From the NCBI GenBank assembly GCA_021826835.1, contig JAKAYH010000008.1, positions 1 through 18,584 on the forward strand: a DNA stretch of 18,584 nucleotides, read 5' to 3'. Below, piece after piece: positions 1 to 7,097 of the stretch. The notes under the pieces are model-generated. The model did not search any database. It had not been told where the DNA came from and saw nothing but the letters and a program-made list of their open reading frames with translations. Positions within the stretch are counted from its first letter, which is position 1; each line of letters opens with the position of its first letter. Both the position numbers and the translations under genes were made by a program. The stretch is from Thermoplasmata archaeon. GTDB taxonomy: Archaea; Thermoplasmatota; Thermoplasmata; Thermoplasmatales; Thermoplasmataceae.

Positions 1-98
1 CACACCAGGTCTCATCCCGAACCCGACGGTAAAGCCCACTGTGTATCGTACACGTACTATGTTCCGCGAGGGCATGGGAAATACGATTCGCTGTCACA
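1..98 (+). rRNA. 5S ribosomal RNA, 3' part (5' end outside window)
   Basis: The first ~98 bases carry the conserved 5S core: CATCCCGAACCCGACGGTAAAGCC near bases 13-36 (loop B/C region), and the loop E/helix V segment TTCCGCGAGGGCATGGGAA at 62-80. The segment at 44-49 (ATCGTA) pairs with TACGAT at 82-87, as in the archaeal 5S fold. About 25 nt of the usual ~120-nt molecule are missing at the 5' side because the window starts inside the gene. The sequence closely resembles Thermoplasma 5S as I remember it. The 3' end near 97-98 is inferred. Upstream linkage to 16S/23S cannot be judged. Confidence 0.92.
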
Positions 99-131
99 TA
101 TTCTTATCACAAATACGATAAATTTCCTATG

Positions 132-146
132 ATTTTTCCTTTTTTC
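132..146 (+). terminator. T-rich archaeal terminator after 5S rRNA
   Basis: Two T runs (five at 133-137, six at 140-145) lie 35-50 nt after the predicted 5S 3' end. Oligo-T tracts without a strong hairpin are the usual archaeal termination signal. Confidence 0.5.
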
Positions 147-154
147 ACCTTTGG

Positions 155-162
155 TTTATATA
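155..162 (+). promoter_or_regulatory. Candidate box A (TATA) promoter
   Basis: TTTATATA at 155-162 is a near-ideal archaeal box A and would start RNA near 185-188. An ATG at 191 opens only a four-codon frame, so any transcript would reach the gene at 324 with a ~140-nt leader. No RNA gene or other ORF was recognised in 99-323. Three copies of an ATCGCNTT-like word (near 290-316) are the only other pattern seen there. Confidence 0.4.
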
Positions 163-323
163 CTAACGGATCACTTTTTGAAATATAATAATGATCGAAT
201 ATTAGTGAATCTCATCCTTCAGATTTCCATGCATAGGAGTTGATCCATCAATCCTTTCATGGCATTGATTTTACCTCAGTGGCAATTACATCGCCTTAAA
301 TCGCTTATAATCGCTTCAGAAAG

Positions 324-857
324 GTGAGCCACCGCTTCAATGAGCTTCCACCTAATATATATATACAAGGTGGAAACTATTATATGTTCCCGATAACCTT
401 TCCTAGCATGAAAGGAATTCCGAAAATCGTCATTGCACGGCATGTGCCAAAATATGTCGGAGATTTAGGTATTACACAGTTCGCAGAAGACCTTAGCAAA
501 ACCATGCTATCCACTTCTAGCTGGGATAGGCACTGGAGAAGAAAGGGCACCGTTACGAATCTGCATACCGGGGACATTATGATATTCGCGTTTAAGGACG
601 ATGACGATTGGTATGCAATAGGGGATGCGGTGCTTCTTTACAACGGGATCGATGAGGATCACTCTGATTGCAAACGCATGGCAGGCGATAAATGGAAATG
701 TTGCTATCACTTCACAGACTTCAGGCTTTATTCAAAATATATTTCATATAATCAAATGGAAGTCGAACTTTCTGATTTCAGGCCAGGTAGAAATAAGGTT
801 ATCCTCTTGACCCCAGATGATTATGTTCGCCTTTTATCTATGACGGCAACACAGTGA
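324..857 (+). CDS. Hypothetical protein, possibly PUA/EVE-like fold
   Basis: This gene encodes a 177-aa soluble acidic protein with no signal peptide or membrane segment. I do not recognise the family with certainty. The middle part (residues ~78-135) reads T-G-D-I-M-I-F-A, then W-Y-A-I-G-D-A-V, then a W-x-C-C-Y-H-F-T-D-F stretch. This gD.v.iy ... g.a.v ... D.r pattern recalls PUA-superfamily domains such as EVE/ASCH, which bind modified bases in RNA or DNA; that is a weak pattern match only. The start is GTG at 324, the only plausible upstream start because an in-frame TAA lies at 297-299; the first in-frame ATG is codon 21 (384). It points toward the Argonaute gene (convergent), so the two do not share an operon. 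Confidence 0.55.
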   Translation: MSHRFNELPPNIYIQGGNYYMFPITFPSMKGIPKIVIARHVPKYVGDLGITQFAEDLSKTMLSTSSWDRHWRRKGTVTNLHTGDIMIFAFKDDDDWYAIGDAVLLYNGIDEDHSDCKRMAGDKWKCCYHFTDFRLYSKYISYNQMEVELSDFRPGRNKVILLTPDDYVRLLSMTATQ

Positions 858-904
858 ATTTGTTCTTTTAAAGGTTGATTGTATATCTTTTAAAATGCCA
901 AATT

Positions 905-1075
905 TCACTTAATCTTCCCAACCACAATCTCCCCATTAACTTCATAGAATCCTATATGTTCTGATTCTGACTATTCAACTTCTCGGTTATCTCCTCTGGG
1001 AAGGTGATTCTCAATGAAGAGCCATGTTTTGAGGTCTTAGTTACTGCAATGAGTTTGTCTGGCGTTGGGAGGGTA
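905..1075 (-). pseudogene. Degraded AbrB/SpoVT-type swapped-hairpin protein
   Basis: On the minus strand the 858-1166 gap translates to a piece containing KTSKHGSSLRITFPEEITEK, then a frame change near 955-965, then GFYEVNGEIVVGKIK and a TGA at 905-907. This is the canonical layout of AbrB/SpoVT-fold DNA-binding proteins (VapB/MazE-like antitoxins and archaeal transcription factors): K-x-x-x-x-G-S-L-R-I-T-x-P, E-I, and a C-terminal G-x-I-V-x-x-K-I-K strand. No convincing start codon is present and the two halves are out of frame, so it is probably a dead fragment. No toxin gene is recognisable next to it. The left edge is well supported; the right edge is approximate. Confidence 0.5.
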
Positions 1076-1166
1076 GTAATAGAAATAAGTTAAATTTATC
1101 AATAAGATGATTAAACAAAAGCACTGGGAGAGATTCTTCAATAGATAGACTGAATTAATTAGAATT

Positions 1167-3290
1167 TTAAAGCCAGAATGGAATTTCTCCCGTTAGATTT
1201 GGCGGTTTAATACCTCTTAACGCAAACCAAGCTATCTGATCGCTATAATGGATCGTAACTGGGAGACGTGGAGGATTTATTGAACCATAGTGTAACTCAG
1301 TCAGTGACAGGATTGTTCTTAAAGCATGGATCATTTGAATATCCCCGTATTTTATTCGTATTTTCAAAGGTCTTGGTGTTGCCCCAGAGAATGGTGGCGG
1401 AGAAGATACGACAAGTGAGTTTTTGTCATCTAGCATGAAAACTGTACCTTTTTTTGGAGCACCAATAGAATCCCCTAAAATCTCATAAATCCTCGGGGCT
1501 TCTCTTTTTATTACTTCTATTAAGGAAAATTCCGATCCGATAGAATTCCCCCAATCTTTTAACGTATCAATTTCATCTCCCCTAAAGTATCCATCACGAT
1601 GAATAACTACCTTTTTTCCTTGAAACTCATTGAGTGGGAAAAGGCTTCTCATAACACTTGATGGTACAGTTTCCCCCTCCAAAGGAGCATCATGAATAAC
1701 GTATTTGAGAAAATTTCCGTTGTTAAAGTAAACTCTGGCAATCGCAGCTGCATTATTAGAACCGGGTAGACGACTTTTTTTCTGTCTCGCAATGTCTATA
1801 CCTACAACAACATCACAAAATTCTAGTGGTTTAGAAAGGGCGAATGGAATGTTACCTGTTTTACCCAAAATACCCAAAACTATGTTAAAAATTGCAAAGG
1901 TGTTTCCTAGAGTTTTATAGGTAACCACTTGTCCCCCTATTCCTCTTGTTATCGTTAGGCGTTTAAAAGTATGATAAAGTTCGTCTGCTTCATTATCTTC
2001 ATCGTCATCAAAATAATCTGGCAGAATACAAAGAACAAGGTCTATTCTATCTTTCATAAGAGAATCTATGTTCTTTTCCAAATCAGATTGATCTACGAGA
2101 TCAAATTGCAGGATGTTACTTATTATCATTTTGAAAGATAAAGATTCCAACTCAGATTTTGTTGCTTCAAGAAATTTATTCACCCTCAACTTTTCAACAA
2201 AGTTATTTGGATATATTACGCCAAGATGAATCTCATTGTTCACCAACTGCCTCGAAGTCCTATATAGACTGTACTTTTTTAGTCCAGACTTTACATATTT
2301 AAATGGATAAGACTGTTTCTGGCCAATGACGACCGGCTCTTCAAAGGGTAAATTGAACATAGTGGGAAACATTTCAGGATTTTTGGCTGAATCATAAGCC
2401 TTCCCAATTATACTCTTACTATTTACTAGTTTTTCATTTACCAAATTTTGGATAATATGTATCATTTTATACCTTTCTGGAGGCTTAATCTTGGTATGTT
2501 TCGAGAGTTCACTTGAAGAGACATTAAACCTAGAACAATTTTGCATCGTTAGTACGATTTCTAACGAGTTTGCTGGATAATCGTACACATTTTGTCCGAC
2601 TCTTAGCGTTAGTACTTCAGTGTCATCAGAGGCAGACTGTAGTGAACTTATAGTTAGTTCATCCTGAGCCAATCTTTCCAATCTTTCTCGTTGGTTTTTC
2701 AAGTGCCCGATAATACTTATAACCTCTCCCTTAGTTGTTTGGTGCTTAACCTTTACGTACAGTTTCATAGGGTCTCCCCCATCCCTAATGAAACGATCCA
2801 GGTCCTGCTCCAATAAAATATTGGAGTTGACAGATATGGAAATAGATGGAACATTATCTACTACGAATGCATGAAAATCAACCACTCTCTTTATGATTGC
2901 ATTCTTTATTCCGACTTTGTTTTTATTTAGGGCAGCGGTAATTTCTCTCTGAAGATTCTGATCAGAAAGCATCCCCTTAGCTACAAACGTTGCAATATCA
3001 TATTCGCTCAATCCAAGTCCAGTAACTCTTCTGATTGCTCGCACATTTCCTAAAGGTACAATATTTGATTGCCAGAGTTGCATCAAAAAGTCATTTAATT
3101 GTTGCTCTGTAACTGATTTATCTGAAAGTATCCTGCCATAGTTTGCAGTCCAGTGTCCTCCAAACTCTTTCCTCAAGCGATAGGCCAATTTTCCTGAAAT
3201 TGATATCTTATTTTCAGAAGTATCCAACTCATATGCGTTTATAGTCGGAACTGCTGCCTTTTCAACAGGAAAAATGTCTATAGCAATCAT
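1167..3290 (-). CDS. ago: Long prokaryotic Argonaute (pAgo), predicted active nuclease
   Basis: This 707-aa protein matches long archaeal pAgos such as Methanocaldococcus Ago (~713 aa) in length. The N-terminal and PAZ-like regions (~1-330) are poorly conserved. The MID domain (~340-480) shows the 5'-phosphate pocket pattern Y439, K443, Q454 and K477 (ELYHTFK...GGQVVTYKTL...GILGKTGNIPF). The PIWI domain (~485-707) carries D499 (VVGIDIA), a Glu finger at E538 or E540 (PLEGETVPS), D566 (VIHRDGYF) and D684 (IHYSDQIAWFAL), giving a DEDD tetrad. D499-D566 and D566-D684 are 67 and 118 residues apart, close to MjAgo as I recall it. The protein ends in hydrophobic FWL, as is common in pAgos. pAgos use small guide nucleic acids to cleave invading DNA or RNA. 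The ATG at 3290 lies ~28 nt from a box A, so the mRNA is probably leaderless. No helicase, Cas-like nuclease or partner gene is adjacent. Confidence 0.93.
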   Translation of the reverse strand: MIAIDIFPVEKAAVPTINAYELDTSENKISISGKLAYRLRKEFGGHWTANYGRILSDKSVTEQQLNDFLMQLWQSNIVPLGNVRAIRRVTGLGLSEYDIATFVAKGMLSDQNLQREITAALNKNKVGIKNAIIKRVVDFHAFVVDNVPSISISVNSNILLEQDLDRFIRDGGDPMKLYVKVKHQTTKGEVISIIGHLKNQRERLERLAQDELTISSLQSASDDTEVLTLRVGQNVYDYPANSLEIVLTMQNCSRFNVSSSELSKHTKIKPPERYKMIHIIQNLVNEKLVNSKSIIGKAYDSAKNPEMFPTMFNLPFEEPVVIGQKQSYPFKYVKSGLKKYSLYRTSRQLVNNEIHLGVIYPNNFVEKLRVNKFLEATKSELESLSFKMIISNILQFDLVDQSDLEKNIDSLMKDRIDLVLCILPDYFDDDEDNEADELYHTFKRLTITRGIGGQVVTYKTLGNTFAIFNIVLGILGKTGNIPFALSKPLEFCDVVVGIDIARQKKSRLPGSNNAAAIARVYFNNGNFLKYVIHDAPLEGETVPSSVMRSLFPLNEFQGKKVVIHRDGYFRGDEIDTLKDWGNSIGSEFSLIEVIKREAPRIYEILGDSIGAPKKGTVFMLDDKNSLVVSSPPPFSGATPRPLKIRIKYGDIQMIHALRTILSLTELHYGSINPPRLPVTIHYSDQIAWFALRGIKPPNLTGEIPFWL

Positions 3291-3312
3291 AAGAGCTTAA
3301 CAGATTAGGGGG

Positions 3313-3323
3313 GTTTAAATATT
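3313..3323 (-). promoter_or_regulatory. Box A promoter of the Argonaute gene
   Basis: On the minus strand ATATTTAAAC is centred near 3318, about 26 nt before a predicted transcription start at ~3292, giving a leader of only 2 nt before the ATG at 3290. The upstream edge of the box lies about 10 bp from the left end of the insertion sequence. Confidence 0.6.
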
Positions 3324-3332
3324 TCTATATTA

Positions 3333-3346
3333 ACAGTATCTCCGAA
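3333..3346 (+). repeat. Left terminal inverted repeat of the IS
   Basis: ACAGTATCTCCGAA matches the reverse complement of 4730-4743 (ACAATATCTCCGAA) at 13 of 14 positions. Similarity stops outside and inside this core. Confidence 0.75.
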
Positions 3347-3421
3347 GATAATTATCTCAATAATATGATAATTTATCCCTGGCTTTTCTCCTAATCGAAC
3401 AAAATATCTATTTGATATCTA

Positions 3422-3574
3422 ATGAAAAAGATACCGATGAATGTGGCAAACAGACTTGAGATAGAAGGCATACAGGGATTCTTCGTGAAGACAGTGACAA
3501 GATTCGGAACGAGTGCAAAGGTGGATTGCCCCAAGGAACTCATAGGAAGGACTGTTTATTTAGTAGTACTATGA
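3422..3574 (+). CDS. DUF2080-family transposon-encoded small protein
   Basis: This 50-aa protein begins at ATG 3422 and contains IEGIQGFFVKTVTRFGTSAK followed by VDCPKELIGRTVYLV. That is the layout of the DUF2080 family, which is encoded beside transposases in many archaeal insertion sequences. The fold resembles a small AbrB-like DNA-binding module (K-T-V-T-x-x-G-x-S, then a P-K-E-L-I-G-x-x-V strand). Its TGA (3572-3574) overlaps the transposase ATG at 3571 in an ATGA junction, so the two are translationally coupled. The role is unproven; control or assistance of transposition is the usual guess. Confidence 0.75.
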   Translation: MKKIPMNVANRLEIEGIQGFFVKTVTRFGTSAKVDCPKELIGRTVYLVVL

Positions 3575-4317
3575 ACAAGCCCACCAGACTCCTGACATCA
3601 TTGAGCGCCCTGGAACGCTTCACCAACGATGCTCTGAGGCTCAAGCATGATCCGGGATACCTGAACGGATTCCACTTCAACCGCGAATTATTGAAAGCTG
3701 CAGTTGCCAGCACGTATTTAGAGACCGCCGGTGACAAGGCGGATTCAATACATCCCGCAATAGAACGGTATCCTGTCAAGGATACAGTGAAAGGCATAAG
3801 TGATTCCTTGTTCTCCCATATATCTGCACTGTCCGGGAGATCAATATCTGATAATACAGACCCCATAATGATTGCATTCGACTACACCCATGAGGATTTC
3901 TATGGTGATCATGATTCCCTGTGGGTACATGGATGGACTGACGAACATGGCGTAACGGGAAAGTTTTCCTATCTTACTGCAAGCACAGTGAACAATGATC
4001 TGAGGCTTCCCATAGTATCAATACCATCACCCATGGGCAATGACATGCCATCTGAGATCTCAGCAATTCTTGATCTTCTCTTATCGCTGTTGGGCCATAT
4101 AGACCTGTTACTGTTTGATCATGGATTTTATTCAAAGGACCTGATCATGTCCCTGAACGAACGGAAAATGAACTACCTGATATTCGTGCCCAAGAATCCA
4201 CAGGTGAAGGAAGAGTTCTCATCCATGTACCAGACCCAGAAGAAGGTAATCCTTCATGAATTCTCCATGTATAAAATGGAAGGAGGGTCAGTGATTCCTT
4301 CCACCCTGCATTCCTGA
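3571..4317 (+). pseudogene. ISH3/IS4-like DDE transposase, N-terminal part (frameshifted)
   Basis: The transposase starts at ATG 3571, overlapping the DUF2080 stop. It carries the first two acidic catalytic residues of an RNase H-fold DDE transposase: D in MIAFDYTHEDFYG and D in LLLFDHGFYSKDLI. The frame ends at a TGA (4315-4317) after residues that no longer look native. The true continuation (FLKQIFDHRTEEYYDWCFAS) runs in another frame from about 4290, which implies a one-base loss (or two-base gain) just before. Without the third catalytic residue this fragment cannot transpose by itself. Confidence 0.8.
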
Positions 4318-4650
4318 AACAGATATTCGACCACAGAACTGAGGAATACTATGACTGGTGCTTTGCCTCAAACACATCTGACATTGATCTGGATCATTGC
4401 GAAACACAAGTTCCGATGGCACATTGAGACCATGTTCAGGGTACAGGATGAGTGCAGGATAAAGACAAAGAGCAAGGATATCCGCGTCAGGTATTTCCTC
4501 TTCGCATACAAACAGCTTGTTGAATCAATCTGGTATCTTTTCTATCATGAGGAGGTGAGTTTCAAGAAGTATCTCATGGAACTGAGTGAATCATGCACAA
4601 CAATGGTCAATAACGTGGAGAGAAAGGAAAGAAACCGCAAACAGTCCTGA
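4318..4650 (+). pseudogene. ISH3/IS4-like transposase, C-terminal part
   Basis: This is the remainder of the same transposase. Codons up to about 4390 belong to the intermediate frame. A second, compensating shift near 4390-4405 restores the original frame, giving AKHKFRWHIETMFRVQDECR with the catalytic Glu of the third DDE motif, followed by a basic helical tail ending at TGA 4648-4650. Summed over all parts the protein would be about 360 aa, normal for the family. The ATG at 4351 is not a native start. Confidence 0.75.
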
Positions 4651-4729
4651 ATAAAGACTTTTTGAGGAGGGCCATTCTCTTCCTTTCTCCGGGTAAGGAT
4701 AGCCATTGCTGTCTAAAAAATTAACTCGG

Positions 4730-4743
4730 TTCGGAGATATTGT
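4730..4743 (-). repeat. Right terminal inverted repeat of the IS
   Basis: TTCGGAGATATTGT is the inverted partner of the left end at 3333-3346. The operon's box A begins about 14 bp beyond it. Confidence 0.75.
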
Positions 4744-4757
4744 CATGCACAGTAATA

Positions 4758-4765
4758 TTTAAATA
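4758..4765 (+). promoter_or_regulatory. Box A promoter of the aromatic catabolic operon
   Basis: TTTAAATA at 4758-4765 is an exact match to the archaeal box A consensus. Transcription should begin near 4786-4788, leaving a leader of 5-7 nt before ATG 4793. Confidence 0.7.
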
Positions 4766-4767
4766 GA

Positions 4768-4785
4768 AAAATTGCATGCAATTTT
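4768..4785 (+). promoter_or_regulatory. 18-bp perfect palindrome, probable GntR operator
   Basis: AAAATTGCATGCAATTTT is perfectly self-complementary over 18 bp, with the centre between 4776 and 4777. It fills the space between box A and the predicted transcription start. A dimeric GntR protein encoded by the first gene of the transcript is the obvious candidate to bind here and block RNA polymerase, with the pathway substrate or an intermediate as inducer. The palindrome is seen directly; its role is inferred. Confidence 0.65.
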
Positions 4786-4792
4786 GTATACT

Positions 4793-5461
4793 ATGTTGAA
4801 TGCAAAAATGGATGCAATACCTACAGAAATGGAAAGAGTGTTTCAACAAATAAAAACAAAGATTGCGGAAGGTGAATTCTTACCCGGTGAACGTTTGACA
4901 GAGCAATATCTGTCAGATATGTTAGAGACAAGCCGATACACCGTCAAATTGGCACTGACGAAACTTGAAGAAATCGGGGTTGTTAAACAGACACCCTACA
5001 AAGGATACGTGGTATCTAGAATAAGTCTAGAAGAAAGTGTTGAGTTATTGAAAGCAAGGGCATTAATTGAGGGATTAATAGGATCTATCTCCGCTCAAAA
5101 GATAACTGATAAAGAAATCAGTGAACTTGAAAAAATTTTATTTGAAATGAATGAAGCAATTAGGGAAGCTAATTATGATGAGTACTCCAAACTCAATACA
5201 CAATTCCACAATGTAATTTACAAATCAACGAAAAACACCAGTCTCGCAGACATAGCAATGCGGCTTAAAATGAGGATAATACGTTATCAGTACAAAATAT
5301 CTTATATACCTGGCCGGGCAGACGCCTCCATTAGAGAACATGAAGAGATTTTTAAAGCTCTGAAAGTGCATAATTCCGAGTTGTCTGGGAAACTAATGAC
5401 GGATCATGTGAATAGCGTTTTGCAGTCAATATTGTCAAATTACAACCTGATGGTGATTTAA
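4793..5461 (+). CDS. GntR-family (FadR/FCD subfamily) transcriptional regulator
   Basis: This is a 222-aa protein from ATG 4793; ATG 4808 is a possible alternative, and a TTG at 4772 is unlikely because it lies inside the operator and upstream of the predicted transcript start. The N-terminal winged helix (~10-75) shows the GntR pattern GEFLPGERLTEQYLSDMLET, then a recognition helix (SRYTVKLALTKLEEIGVV) and a wing (GYVV). The C-terminal all-helical FCD domain (~85-215) keeps the His metal ligands seen in this subfamily (QFHNVIY, REHEEIF, TDHVNSVL), so it probably binds a carboxylate ligand through a metal ion. FCD regulators typically repress catabolic operons in bacteria and are uncommon in archaea. 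It is the first gene of the operon and its stop abuts the next start codon. It likely represses its own promoter through the palindrome at 4768-4785. Confidence 0.88.
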   Translation: MLNAKMDAIPTEMERVFQQIKTKIAEGEFLPGERLTEQYLSDMLETSRYTVKLALTKLEEIGVVKQTPYKGYVVSRISLEESVELLKARALIEGLIGSISAQKITDKEISELEKILFEMNEAIREANYDEYSKLNTQFHNVIYKSTKNTSLADIAMRLKMRIIRYQYKISYIPGRADASIREHEEIFKALKVHNSELSGKLMTDHVNSVLQSILSNYNLMVI

Positions 5462-6370
5462 GTGTCGTTGGAAAACCATTCAGATGAAATATTGTCAAGT
5501 CTAAGAGGTGCCTATGACATGCATGTACATTCAGCCCCAGACGTCCTAGACAGGAGCGGAGATGACATCGAGTTTGCTGTTATGGCTAAGGAACATGGTA
5601 TGGGCGGCTACGTTATAAAATCACACTATGTCCCAACGGCAGATCGTGCTACTTTAGTTAATAAAATGGTACCCGGAGTTAAGATTTTTGGAAGTTTATG
5701 CTTAAACAATTCCGTAGGAGGGATAAATCCATTAGCAGTCGACATAGCTGGAAGACTTGGCTGCAAAGTAGTTTGGTTTCCGACAGTTGATTCACTTAAT
5801 GAGTCTGAGAAAAGAGGATTACAATCTAAGGATAAGCTTCCATTTTGGGCTAAAATGCAAGAAGAATTACGACGGGATGGCTTTCAGCTTAAAGCTGTTA
5901 AAGTACTCGATGACAATGGTAAATTCACAAAAGATGTTTTTGAAGTACTGTACCGGATTCAGAAATACAAAATGATTCTTGCTACTGGCCATTTGGCTCC
6001 TAATGAATCAATCGCACTAATTAAGGAGGCAAAGGAAATAGGTATAGATAAGATAATAGTAACCCATCCGGAATTTCCGACAACAAATTTCACTTTAGAA
6101 GAGCAAAAAGAGCTAGCAAAAGAATCTGTGTTCTTCGAACGGTGCTATACAACTCCTGCCACCGGAAAAACAACATGGGACCACGTGTTAAAGGAAGTAA
6201 AACTTACCGGATCAGAGAGAAACATTCTTTCAACGGATTTGGGGCAAAAAGGTGCAATTCATCCAACAGAGGGGCTCAAGGAATTTATACGTTTCTTTTT
6301 AGAAAACGGTTATAAGACAGAGGATGTGAGAAACATGACTGTGCTAAATCAGAGAGAATTGATTGGATAG
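5462..6370 (+). CDS. DUF6282-type amidohydrolase-like protein, candidate PDC lactonase
   Basis: This 302-aa TIM-barrel-like protein has metal-ligand motifs of the amidohydrolase superfamily: H21-x-H23 in YDMHVHSAPD, H55 (IKSHYVP), H177 (LATGHLAP), H202 (VTHPEFP) and D259 (LSTDLGQKG). I recognise it as resembling the uncharacterised DUF6282 family. It starts at GTG 5462, directly after the regulator's TAA, with a GGTGAT ribosome binding site just upstream. It sits just before the 4-oxalomesaconate hydratase and aldolase genes, the place expected for a hydrolase that opens 2-pyrone-4,6-dicarboxylate (LigI, itself an amidohydrolase). That function is inferred from position and fold only. An alternative is another hydrolysis or hydration step of the ring-cleavage product. 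Confidence 0.75.
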   Translation: MSLENHSDEILSSLRGAYDMHVHSAPDVLDRSGDDIEFAVMAKEHGMGGYVIKSHYVPTADRATLVNKMVPGVKIFGSLCLNNSVGGINPLAVDIAGRLGCKVVWFPTVDSLNESEKRGLQSKDKLPFWAKMQEELRRDGFQLKAVKVLDDNGKFTKDVFEVLYRIQKYKMILATGHLAPNESIALIKEAKEIGIDKIIVTHPEFPTTNFTLEEQKELAKESVFFERCYTTPATGKTTWDHVLKEVKLTGSERNILSTDLGQKGAIHPTEGLKEFIRFFLENGYKTEDVRNMTVLNQRELIG

Positions 6371-6380
6371 GGTGATTAAG

Positions 6381-7097
6381 ATGTCTAAAGACTCTTTATT
6401 GGTGATAAGCGCTCATTCTGCTGATTATGTTTGGCGTGCGGGAGGTGTGATAGCAAAATATGTAAAGGAAGGTCACAGAGTAAAGGTCGTCTGTCTATCA
6501 TATGGGGAACGGGGTGAATCTGCAGAACTATGGAAAAAAGGATACAATCTTGATAAGATTAAAGAGATAAGACGAGAAGAAAGTGAAAATGCTGCAAAGA
6601 CACTAGGAACAACAATTGAATTTTTTGATTGGGATGATTATCCACTAATCATTAACCGTGAGAGATTAATGCAAATTGTTAGAACTATAAGGGATTTTAA
6701 ACCAGATGTAATCTTGACTCATGGTCCAAAAGACCCATTCAATGTTGACCATGTTACGACGGCAAATAATGTTCTAGAGGGGTCAATACTGTCAATAGCA
6801 AATGGAGTACTGCGAGACATTCCTGTGATTAAACAGCCTAAGATTTTTGGATTTGAGCATCACCAATCAGAATTGTCAGAGTTTTATCCTGATGTCATAA
6901 TTGATATTTCAGAAGTATTTGACCTGAAAAAACAAGCAATGGACTTTTTCCAGACACAAAAGCACTTAATTGACTATTATTCAATGCGCGCATCCATGAG
7001 AGGTAACCACGCAAGGAGAGTTTCCGGCAATGCAGGTTATTCACATGCTGAAGCGTTTCTGAGATATTTTCCATACGTTGGAGGCGAATTTTCATGA
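6381..7097 (+). CDS. galB: PIG-L-family 4-oxalomesaconate hydratase (GalB-like)
   Basis: This is a 238-aa protein from ATG 6381, preceded by a good GGTGAT site (6371-6376). A TTG at 6363 in the same frame was rejected because it would place that site inside the gene. The fold is PIG-L/LmbE, a Zn-dependent deacetylase fold, but the usual AHPDD motif is replaced by H12-S-A-D15-Y-V-W-R-A-G-G, the variant of Pseudomonas GalB. The third ligand is H124 (NVDHVT). GalB hydrates 4-oxalomesaconate to 4-carboxy-4-hydroxy-2-oxoadipate in gallate and protocatechuate 4,5-cleavage pathways. The following gene encodes the aldolase for that product and overlaps by 4 bp, which supports the call. Mycothiol or GlcNAc deacetylase relatives are the alternative family members. 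Confidence 0.85.
   Translation: MSKDSLLVISAHSADYVWRAGGVIAKYVKEGHRVKVVCLSYGERGESAELWKKGYNLDKIKEIRREESENAAKTLGTTIEFFDWDDYPLIINRERLMQIVRTIRDFKPDVILTHGPKDPFNVDHVTTANNVLEGSILSIANGVLRDIPVIKQPKIFGFEHHQSELSEFYPDVIIDISEVFDLKKQAMDFFQTQKHLIDYYSMRASMRGNHARRVSGNAGYSHAEAFLRYFPYVGGEFS

Larger units (their letters stand above)
3333..4743 (+). mobile_element. ISH3/IS4-like insertion sequence with DUF2080 gene and broken transposase
   Basis: The element is bounded by 14-bp inverted repeats that match at 13 positions, spans about 1.4 kb, and contains a DUF2080-type small gene whose stop overlaps the transposase start. That arrangement and size fit archaeal ISH3/IS4-like elements. No target-site duplication is apparent: the flanks are TATTA on the left and CATGC on the right. 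With frameshifts inside the transposase, this suggests an old, inactive copy. It sits between the divergent promoters of the Argonaute gene and the catabolic operon. Confidence 0.8.

Noticed and set aside
3328..4748. Target-site duplication around the insertion sequence
   Set aside because: The flanks TATTA and CATGC do not match, and no longer direct repeat was found.
6363..6380. Extended TTG start for the GalB-like gene
   Set aside because: It would bury a strong GGTGAT site that is ideally placed for ATG 6381, and the protein family begins at the MSKDSLLVISAH segment.
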